5,878 nt of DNA from JAICQQ01 sp965651135 (lineage in GTDB: Bacteria; Myxococcota_A; Polyangia; Polyangiales; Polyangiaceae): NCBI GenBank assembly GCA_965651135.1, contig CBFGRJ010000446.1, positions 1-5,878 on the forward strand, in the 5' to 3' direction. The notes below the pieces were generated by a model that made no database searches, was not told the origin of the DNA, and saw only the letters and a list, made by a program, of their open reading frames with translations. Each line of letters opens with the position of its first letter. The first letter of the stretch is position 1. The position numbers were made by a program, and so were the translations under genes. Shown here in pieces: positions 1-5,106 of the stretch.

Positions 1-553
1 CTGCCGAGACTTGCACGTAGTAGGTGGTGGCCTCCTTCATGCCGAGCAGTAGCGTGCGAGCGTTCGGTTGAGTGACATCGACCGTGGCGCTGAACTCGAA
101 GTTGCTCGCATCGCGCCCGAAGTCGATGCGCGCGCTCTGAAGCGCTGAGGCACTCGTTATCTCGGCGATGCCAACCGTGCCAATCACGTCGCTGAGCGAG
201 AGCGTCACGGTCAGCCCGGAGCTGCTTCCCGCTGTGGTCGACCCGGCTCCGGTTCCGGTCGTCGTCGTCCCATTCGCGGTCGAACTCGAACCGCCGCTGG
301 TGCCGCCAGCGCTCCCCGCACCGCTCGTGGCGGCACCGGTGGTGCCCATGCCGGTCGTACCCGTGCTCGCGGACGTGCCGGTGGTAGGCCCTCCTGTCGT
401 TTCAGCGCTTCCGTTGGAATCCGAACCGCAAGCAACGGCGCTCAGGAGCACCAGCGCTAGGGCGCCCGGGGCCCAGCGAGTGAAGCGAAGGCGAGTCTGT
501 CGTTTGGCGTCGTCGGTGCGTGAGGTAAGAACGTGAGTAAGGGTCGAGGGCAT
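1..553 (-). CDS. Secreted lipoprotein with Ser/Thr/Gly-rich linker, N-terminal part only
   Basis: This gene reads leftward from ATG at 551-553 and stays open to the window edge (184 codons). An AAGGA ribosome binding site lies at 565-569, 11 bases before the start. Residues 1-27 are polar and basic. Residues 28-41 are hydrophobic (GALALVLLSAVA), followed by Cys42 and GSDS, which is a signal peptidase II lipobox, although Ala at -3 is less usual than Leu. Residues 44-113 are almost only Ser, Thr, Gly and Ala, a flexible linker typical of myxobacterial surface lipoproteins. From about 114 a folded beta-rich domain begins (LTVTLSLSDVIGTVGIAEI), continuing to RTLLLGMKEATTYYVQVSA at 166-184. This end resembles the fibronectin-like N-terminal domain that precedes arylsulfotransferase beta-propellers in myxobacteria, but that match is from memory and the catalytic part is outside the window. 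Lipoprotein and linker are well supported; enzyme identity is only a guess. Confidence 0.8.
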   Translation of the reverse strand, partial: MPSTLTHVLTSRTDDAKRQTRLRFTRWAPGALALVLLSAVACGSDSNGSAETTGGPTTGTSASTGTTGMGTTGAATSGAGSAGGTSGGSSSTANGTTTTGTGAGSTTAGSSSGLTVTLSLSDVIGTVGIAEITSASALQSARIDFGRDASNFEFSATVDVTQPNARTLLLGMKEATTYYVQVSA

Positions 554-619
554 TACGCAATAGGTCCTTGAGCTAAGCGCAGAATCAGGCTGTGGCGCAG
601 TCGATATCGCCGCGTCAAT

Positions 620-660
620 GTTGCAGGTCGATGGTTGCAGTGGCCGATGTTGCAGTGGCC
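620..660. repeat. Short tandem repeat, GTTGCAGTGGCC, period about 15
   Basis: GTTGCAGTGGCC occurs at 634-645 and again at 649-660, each preceded by GAT or GATG. A shorter GTTGCAG core occurs at 620-626. Core-to-core spacing is 14 and then 15 bases. The repeat lies 67-107 bases upstream of the lipoprotein start codon on that gene's coding strand. It could be a regulator-binding site or simple slippage; the sequence does not decide. Confidence 0.55.
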
Positions 661-955
661 AGGCGGCGAGTCTGCATTCGTTACCAGAGGCGAGCTTCTC
701 ATCCCTCGCGGTTTTGGCCGATTTCTCCACGGTTCGTGCGATTTCAACGCGACATCGACAAAAGCTGACGCGCTTTCTCATCTGCGGTGACTAAACCGCG
801 ACTGACGTGGGGCTCCGGGCTTGTGCTCCTGCCTGGCCATGCACCAGCGTACAATACCCCTCCGGGGTTTCCCACGGGGTCTTGCGATGTCTGGGGTCGA
901 AACGGGTAGGCATCGCGCGGGTATCTGCAACAACAACACTCAGCCCAACGCGCTC

Positions 956-976
956 ACCGTTGCGGAACCGTTGCGG
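956..976. repeat. Phased direct repeat ACCGTTGCGG x2
   Basis: ACCGTTGCGG occurs at 956-965 and 967-976, exactly 11 bases apart, which is about one turn of the helix. Phased direct repeats of this size are often binding sites for DNA-binding proteins, but no flanking gene start is close, so no function is assigned. Confidence 0.5.
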
Positions 977-1193
977 CGGCGCGGCACAAGGGCTCCGGGT
1001 GGGGTGAAGCGAGCGCGTGGGTGCCGCCCAATGGCTCTTACCTGTGGACGGTACATCCGTCGCTCAACAGCAAGTTAACCGGCTGGATTCCGAGTCAGGT
1101 GCGCATGTCGGCGATAGCGGATTTCGGCGGCGGATTCCACGCGCGGTTGGCCCGTACTGAGCCGGCCATTCCGGGTTCGGCGGGGCAGTGGCT

Positions 1194-2567
1194 TCAGCGC
1201 TGGCGGTCGAACATCGAGGCAGCGCCTCGCCGGGGACTGCGCGCCTCGGTGTCGACAATGTCACATTTGAGTTGTGTGCCAGCAGGTAGCTCGACAGCGC
1301 TACGCGCGGAGTTGCCAGCGTCGGCGCTGACGCCGCGGCGCAGGCTGTCGGTGGTCCGAGGCGTGAGCACGACGGTAGCTGCGCTTTCTTGCGGTCGCGT
1401 CGCATCGCTTGGCACGGCAGCCAGATTCCCGATGAGAACCCCGCCAATGCCTGGCCAAGGTGCCTGAAACACCACGATAGTAACCAGGAGCAAGCATAGC
1501 AGCGCCAGTGCAGGCCAGCGCAGCGCGTACCGCAGCGAACGCCGCGGCGATGTCACCGCGGTGTCACGGTGTGGCGAGGGCTCCAACATTCGCGGCGGCA
1601 GGGATGAAACACTGACGGGCGCACAGCCAATGGCTTCGGCAAAGCCATTGGCGAACTCTTCGGCCGATTGGTAACGCTGATTCGGATCGCGTGCCATGGC
1701 CCGATACCACCAGGCGTCTAGCGTCGCGGGCAATGACGGGTCTTTGGCACACAGGCTCGGAATTGGCTCGTGCAGAATCTTTTCGCAGACCTCGGCAACG
1801 GTCTCTCCGTCGAACGGCATGCTCCCGGTCAAACACTCGAAGGTGAGAGCCCCCAGCGACCAGAGATCGGACCTAGCGTCCACGTCTCGACCCAAGAGCT
1901 GCTCGGGGCTGGCGTAGTCGGGAGTTCCCAAGAACGCGCCAACGTGCGTCAGCCCGCCCTTGCGCGACAAGCTCGCTTGCTTCGCGACGCCGAAGTCGAC
2001 CAACTTGGCCACCTCGCCGCCATTGTCCGAAGTCAGCAGGACATTGGCCGGCTTGATGTCGCGATGCACGATACCGCGAGCGTGGGCCTGATGCAGACCG
2101 TGAGCCAGCTGAAGAATCAGCTCATAGGTTGCATGGATATCGAGCTTGCCCGTCCGACTCAGCCGCGAGTCCAGATCTTCTCCCTCGATGTACTCCATGG
2201 CAATGTAGGGCAGGCCTTGCCATTCCCCATGCTCGAGGATGCTGACCACGTTCTCGGAGTGGATGCGGGCTGCCAGAGTCGCTTCTCGCCGAAACCTGGT
2301 GCGTATTGCGTCGTCGAAAGCTCTGTTTTCGTGCAGCACCTTGAGGGCGCAGAAACTCTGCAGCGACTGATCGTAGGCCAACCAGACACAACCCATGCCA
2401 CCCTCGCCGAGCTTGCGGTCCAGAATGTAGCGGCCAGCCACCACGACGCCGGGTTCGGCCGTGCGCAAGGGTGGCTTCGTGCGCACGAACGACCCAGTCT
2501 CTTCGGGCGCGTAGCACGAAGGGAGTGTCGCGGTCTCATGCCCGTATTGTCTGATTTCCGCCGGCAT
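1194..2567 (-). CDS. Membrane-anchored PknB-like Ser/Thr protein kinase
   Basis: The 457-residue protein carries a complete Hanks-type kinase domain at about 46-315. Visible motifs are the glycine loop GEGGMG (54-59), the ATP-binding lysine in ALK (Lys76), the paired Glu95, the catalytic loop HRDIKPAN (168-175, Asp170), DFG (191-193), the GTPDYASPEQ activation-segment end (214-223), SDLWSLG (Asp234) and the late Arg298. All key residues are present, so it should be active and of the RD type. A basic stretch (342-350) precedes one transmembrane helix (351-368), placing the kinase in the cytoplasm. The last ~85 residues, beyond the membrane, have no recognisable sensor domain. The start at 2565-2567 is chosen because AGAGGA lies 8 bases upstream and a sigma-54 promoter lies just beyond; the frame stays open to 2834, but its extension would cross that promoter and lacks protein-like sequence. 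It is the last gene in a same-strand series and likely an independent unit. Target and signal are unknown. Confidence 0.95.
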   Translation of the reverse strand: MPAEIRQYGHETATLPSCYAPEETGSFVRTKPPLRTAEPGVVVAGRYILDRKLGEGGMGCVWLAYDQSLQSFCALKVLHENRAFDDAIRTRFRREATLAARIHSENVVSILEHGEWQGLPYIAMEYIEGEDLDSRLSRTGKLDIHATYELILQLAHGLHQAHARGIVHRDIKPANVLLTSDNGGEVAKLVDFGVAKQASLSRKGGLTHVGAFLGTPDYASPEQLLGRDVDARSDLWSLGALTFECLTGSMPFDGETVAEVCEKILHEPIPSLCAKDPSLPATLDAWWYRAMARDPNQRYQSAEEFANGFAEAIGCAPVSVSSLPPRMLEPSPHRDTAVTSPRRSLRYALRWPALALLCLLLVTIVVFQAPWPGIGGVLIGNLAAVPSDATRPQESAATVVLTPRTTDSLRRGVSADAGNSARSAVELPAGTQLKCDIVDTEARSPRRGAASMFDRQR

Positions 2568-2604
2568 GCTCGTCGTCCTCTGACGCCGTCGCTGGCTCTG
2601 GGCC

Positions 2605-2621
2605 TGCAGCTGACGTGCCAA
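2605..2621 (-). promoter_or_regulatory. Sigma-54 (-24/-12) promoter of the kinase gene
   Basis: On the minus strand the sequence is TTGGCACGTCAGCTGCA. The RpoN consensus is TTGGCACG-N4-TTGC(A/T); this site differs at one clear position (C for the first T of the -12 element). The invariant GG (2618-2619) and GC (2606-2607) are separated by exactly 10 bases. Transcription would begin near 2594, giving a leader of about 27 bases that contains the AGAGGA site at 2576-2581 and then the ATG at 2567. Sigma-54 promoters need an enhancer-binding activator, so the kinase is likely made only under a specific signal. Spacing and match are seen; activity is inferred. Confidence 0.75.
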
Positions 2622-2643
2622 CGCCACTAGGCGCCACTCGCAA

Positions 2644-2655
2644 GCGCCGCGGCGC
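2644..2655. promoter_or_regulatory. Perfect 12-bp palindrome upstream of the kinase promoter
   Basis: GCGCCGCGGCGC is fully self-complementary. Its centre is about 55 bases upstream of the predicted sigma-54 start site. It could be a regulator site, although activators of sigma-54 usually bind about 80-150 bases upstream, and GC-rich palindromes arise easily in such DNA. Confidence 0.3.
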
Positions 2656-2847
2656 CCGTAAATGAGCGGATTCGCGCAATCTCTGCCGCCCTTGACACGC
2701 TCCGCGTAGCCCATGCGGACAGCCCCTTTACGTGAGGTCGGTTGGACCCCACCCGTTTCGGGCGTTGGCTGGATGGCCCTGCACAGACTCCCAGATCTCA
2801 CGCACTTCCTCTCGAGCGGACCCGGAAGGCACACTCAACGGCGAGGC

Positions 2848-4257
2848 TCAGCGGAGAGCGGCTTCGAGCTCTTCGGCGGAATAGAGGAGCGCGTTCGCCG
2901 GAGCGCCCGGCTCGGTCGCACGAGCCTTCGCCGCCAGAGTGCTGCTGGCAATCCGGAAGAGCACGTCAGCAGGGTATAGCAGAAGTGCCTCACGAACCTC
3001 TGCTCGCTGGAGCGCCGTTTTGCGCCCTTTCGCAGCTGAACCCCGCTGCTGGATGACGGCGCCGTAGCACACCGTGGCGAACACAGCCTCAGCCGCTTCG
3101 CTCGGCCGCAAGCGGGTGCCGTCTCGTTCGTGGCCTGAAAGGAGTACATTCGTCAGGTACGCCAGCTCCTCCACGCGCTCGCGAAAGAGAAGCGGCTCGT
3201 CATGGCTCATTTCATGCAACGCGCCGATGAATGCGCCAATGAATGCGCCCATGAATGGATCCATGAACCCATCACTGGATGCATCGGTGACGCTCGTCGG
3301 CCCCGAGCGGTCGAGGCTCGTCAGGCTCGTCAGGGCCGCCTGGCTCACGCCTGCCTCGCGGAGCTCGAGCTCCACCGCAGGTGGCAAGGCACCCAGTGCC
3401 GGACCCGCACCCGAAGCAGCGGGCTGACTCCGCTGGAGCTCGCGGAAATAGGCACGGGTCAGCGGATCGCGAGCTGGGGCACCATCAGCGGGCTCGAGGG
3501 GTTTGGCTGCCAGCGCCAGATAGGCGCGGGCTGCCTGTGGCTCGACATAACCCTGCCTGCTGAGCCTGTCCTCACGCGCCGCCTCGACGTCCTCCGCCAG
3601 CGAATCGCCCTCGCTGAGCACAGAGGAGAGCTCATCGAGATCATCGAGAGTACTGCTCCCGACACGAGCCAACCGATCCAGCAAGCGCACCAACAGTGCG
3701 TGATGCGTGCGGTCCAAGGCGAGGAGCAAGCTCAGCGCGGCATCCCAGCCGTCGGACTGCCTGGCGATGAGCACGTACCCGTCGAGATCTTCCGTCAGCG
3801 CGCTCTCGAGCACCTTGTCGATTTGACGGGATTCGTCCACTTCCGCTTCGTCGAGTCGCTGCCGAAGCTCGTCCTCCTGCAACACCAGCAAGAGGCCCGA
3901 CAACGCATGGGCTACGAAATCTTCGTCGAGCTGGGCAACCCTGTCAGCAGCGACGTCGTCGCCCGCCTCCAAGAGGATCTCGAGCCACACCGCGAAGCGA
4001 CCCACGTCGAAACTCTCGCGCTCTCCCGCATGCTCGTTGACGAACAAATCATGGTCGAACGCGTGCACGAGTTGCTCGATGGTCGCGAGCGCCACCAGCT
4101 CCCCGGTGTCTTCGAGCCCAACCTTGCGAATGAGCGCTGCAAAGGATGGAGCCGGCAAAGCCTGAATCGCGCGTGCCAGATCCGGGACCTCGATCAGCCG
4201 CTTCAGTAGCGTCTGCGTCCTCGCAATGCCGAAAGACTCAGCCTTGTTCAGTGTCAT
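2848..4257 (-). CDS. DUF6178-type conserved protein of unknown function
   Basis: The 469-residue protein is predicted cytoplasmic, largely helical and acidic, with no signal peptide and no catalytic motif that I recognise. It resembles the DUF6178 family of deltaproteobacteria and myxobacteria. The N-terminal part has ALPAPSFAALIRKVGLEDTGEL (34-55) followed by VALATIEQLVHAFDHDLF, then WLEILLEAG (91-99). The middle has EDRLSRQGYVEPQAARAYLAL (229-249), and the C-terminal part has ELAYLTNVLLSG (364-375) and LRPSEAAEAVFATV (383-396). These are recalled family features, not a search result. Residues 275-350 form a variable linker with an unusual FMGAFIGAFIGA repeat. The ATG overlaps the tetR stop as ATGA, and GAGGG at 4265-4269 sits 7 bases upstream, so it is translationally coupled to tetR and probably under TetR control. 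The stop is at 2848-2850, and no strong terminator is visible after it. Its biochemical role is unknown. Confidence 0.85.
   Translation of the reverse strand: MTLNKAESFGIARTQTLLKRLIEVPDLARAIQALPAPSFAALIRKVGLEDTGELVALATIEQLVHAFDHDLFVNEHAGERESFDVGRFAVWLEILLEAGDDVAADRVAQLDEDFVAHALSGLLLVLQEDELRQRLDEAEVDESRQIDKVLESALTEDLDGYVLIARQSDGWDAALSLLLALDRTHHALLVRLLDRLARVGSSTLDDLDELSSVLSEGDSLAEDVEAAREDRLSRQGYVEPQAARAYLALAAKPLEPADGAPARDPLTRAYFRELQRSQPAASGAGPALGALPPAVELELREAGVSQAALTSLTSLDRSGPTSVTDASSDGFMDPFMGAFIGAFIGALHEMSHDEPLLFRERVEELAYLTNVLLSGHERDGTRLRPSEAAEAVFATVCYGAVIQQRGSAAKGRKTALQRAEVREALLLYPADVLFRIASSTLAAKARATEPGAPANALLYSAEELEAALR
3221..3268. repeat. 12-bp in-frame tandem repeat inside the DUF6178-type gene
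   Basis: Read on the plus strand, the units are GCGCCGATGAAT (3221-3232), GCGCCAATGAAT (3233-3244) and GCGCCCATGAAT (3245-3256), followed by a degenerate GGATCCATGAAC (3257-3268). The unit length is a multiple of three, so it adds four residues per copy and encodes FMDP-FMGA-FIGA-FIGA at residues 331-346. Glycines at 337, 341 and 345 fall every fourth residue. The near identity of the units points to recent slippage or duplication. Confidence 0.85.
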
Positions 4258-4907
4258 GGTGAATCCCTCATGGTGAGCTCCTCGTCGTGCGCTCCAAGGA
4301 AGAAAGCCTTCAGACCCGACAGGTGATAGGTGGTCTGCAGGGTCAAGGCCTCGCGAATCGCCCGCTGGCTCCGCTCTTGCTCCAAGATGCCCCCCAGCGT
4401 CGTGATATAAGCCGTATAAATGCGCGTGAGCGCCCGCTTGTTCGCGCTGGTGGCAGCGAAGCCTGCGTAGGTGGCTCGAGCGTGTTCCAGCGCCAGCCCG
4501 ACCAAAAGCCGCACCAGTCTCGCCCTGAACTGCGCGTGCCTGGTCCCCCCGGCGCGGAGCAACAGAAAGACGATGCGATGCCGATGAGCAATCGTGAAGC
4601 GAACCAATTCTTCGGAGGCCCGCCGATAGGGATGATCGTCCGCCAACGAGAAGACGTCCTGCTCGCCTCGCAGCGCTTCGACCTGAGCACGAATACGGCG
4701 TTCGACCTCCGCACTGAACCCGCGCGGCAAGAACGCCGCGAACAGCTCACCCTTGCTATCGAAGTACTTGTAGAAATTGCCGATGGAAGTCCCCGCGCGC
4801 TGAACGATGTCGCTCAACGCCGCGCGCTCGAAACCGACGTCGGCGAAGGCTTCAGCCGCCGCTTGGACGATGGCGTCTCGGACTTCCGGCTTGGGTCGCT
4901 GGGCCAT
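4254..4907 (-). CDS. TetR-family transcriptional repressor
   Basis: The 217-residue protein has a typical TetR N-terminal DNA-binding domain. Helix 1 covers VRDAIVQAAAEAFADVGFE (9-27). The helix-turn-helix follows, with LSDIVQRAGTSIGNFYKYFD at 31-50, and the classic SKGELFAAF continues at 51-59. The remaining ~155 residues are helical and variable, as expected for the ligand-binding and dimer domain; they do not reveal the ligand. The length is normal for the family. It heads a two-gene operon with the DUF6178-type gene, which overlaps it by four bases. A perfect inverted repeat at 4910-4934 lies two bases from its start codon, so autoregulation is very likely. No Shine-Dalgarno sequence is visible because the palindrome occupies its place. 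The upstream Rpn gene is divergent and could also be affected by the same operator. Confidence 0.95.
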   Translation of the reverse strand: MAQRPKPEVRDAIVQAAAEAFADVGFERAALSDIVQRAGTSIGNFYKYFDSKGELFAAFLPRGFSAEVERRIRAQVEALRGEQDVFSLADDHPYRRASEELVRFTIAHRHRIVFLLLRAGGTRHAQFRARLVRLLVGLALEHARATYAGFAATSANKRALTRIYTAYITTLGGILEQERSQRAIREALTLQTTYHLSGLKAFFLGAHDEELTMRDSP

Positions 4908-4909
4908 AT

Positions 4910-4934
4910 AAAAGAGAATAATCTATTCTCTTTT
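4910..4934. promoter_or_regulatory. TetR operator: perfect inverted repeat, 11-bp arms
   Basis: AAAAGAGAATA (4910-4920) and TATTCTCTTTT (4924-4934) are exact reverse complements, separated by ATC. The AT-rich palindrome stands out sharply against the GC-rich surroundings and lies directly before the tetR start codon. This is the expected size and place for the binding site of the adjacent TetR dimer, which would block its own promoter and so the operon. Binding by this TetR is inferred from position. Confidence 0.85.
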
Positions 4935-4958
4935 GACGCAACGCCGCTAGTCTGTCAA
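4920..4958 (-). promoter_or_regulatory. Possible tetR promoter overlapping the operator
   Basis: On the minus strand a perfect -35 hexamer TTGACA lies at 4953-4958. At the usual 17-18 base spacing, the -10 would fall at 4929-4935 in the outer operator arm, where the sequence (CAAAAG or AAAAGA) is poor. A better hexamer, TAGATT, lies at 4920-4925 but is too far from the -35 (27 bases). Whichever is used, the operator covers the -10 and start region, fitting repression. The mRNA leader would be very short. Confidence 0.35.
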
Positions 4959-5025
4959 GGCGTGTGGCGGATCGGGCTGCCGCGAAGCAAGGAAGTGTCG
5001 GCCACGAGCCGAGGGCAGCAGGTCC

Positions 5026-5085
5026 ATGACGTTAGCGAAAGCTCGATCGGAAACACCGAAAACTCCTCGCCGAGGGCACCCATAA
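5026..5085 (+). other. 19-codon upstream reading frame in the Rpn frame
   Basis: ATG at 5026 opens MTLAKARSETPKTPRRGHP and ends with TAA at 5083-5085. It is in the same frame as the Rpn gene that starts at 5107; between them the frame reads PLAPPSS. Purine-rich GAGGG (5011-5015) lies 10 bases upstream. The basic, Pro-rich sequence looks like a variable N-terminal tail. It may be the original start of the nuclease gene, now cut off by a stop, or a chance reading frame. Confidence 0.3.
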
Positions 5086-5106
5086 CCGCTTGCGCCCCCT
5101 AGTTCG

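Larger units (their letters stand above)
554..1193. other. 640-base intergenic region without a convincing gene
   Basis: This stretch lies between the lipoprotein start and the kinase stop. Short reading frames exist on both strands, as expected in GC-rich DNA, but none has a good ribosome binding site together with a protein-like composition. A TTG-started 64-codon minus-strand frame (553-747) ends in TAATG on the lipoprotein start, and a 40-codon minus-strand frame spans 791-913; I do not call either. It contains a 15-bp-period repeat (620-660), a small hairpin ACCCC-TCC-GGGGT (856-868), a second GCGGT/ACCGC hairpin (784-799), a phased direct repeat (956-976) and two copies of GGGCTCCGGG (810-819 and 990-999). 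The promoter of the lipoprotein gene should be here, but I see no clear -35/-10 pair. No obvious strong terminator follows the kinase gene. Confidence 0.6.

Noticed and set aside
553..747. 64-codon minus-strand frame ending in TAATG on the lipoprotein start
   Set aside because: It needs a TTG start without a ribosome binding site and translates a tandem DNA repeat; the TAATG overlap alone is not enough.
856..868. ACCCC-TCC-GGGGT hairpin as a terminator
   Set aside because: The stem is only 5 bp, with no proper T-tract on either strand and no gene ending nearby.
791..913. 40-codon minus-strand frame beginning MPTRFDPRHRKTPWETPEGY
   Set aside because: It looks somewhat protein-like and the frame is open upstream, but no family is recognised and no ribosome binding site is present.
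1021..1467. GTG-started plus-strand frame of 148 codons
   Set aside because: Two thirds of it is antisense to the kinase 3' end and it has no recognisable domain.
1770..2630. Long plus-strand open frame (286 codons) across the kinase gene
   Set aside because: It lies antisense to a kinase with all catalytic motifs; its sequence has no recognisable domain and is a by-product of GC-rich codon use.
2568..2834. N-terminal extension of the kinase to an upstream start at 2834 or 2714
   Set aside because: The added residues are not kinase-like, the region holds a sigma-54 promoter, and ATG 2567 has a good ribosome binding site.
3202..4209. Plus-strand open frame of 335 codons
   Set aside because: Antisense to the DUF6178-type gene, which has better start signals, operon context and family-like sequence.
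4933..4958. TTGAC...GTCAA inverted pair as two facing promoters
   Set aside because: The plus-strand TTGACG has no -10 at a usable distance; only the minus-strand TTGACA was kept, at low confidence.
4287..5102. Plus-strand open frame of 271 codons
   Set aside because: Antisense to the clear TetR gene and runs through its operator; no domain seen.
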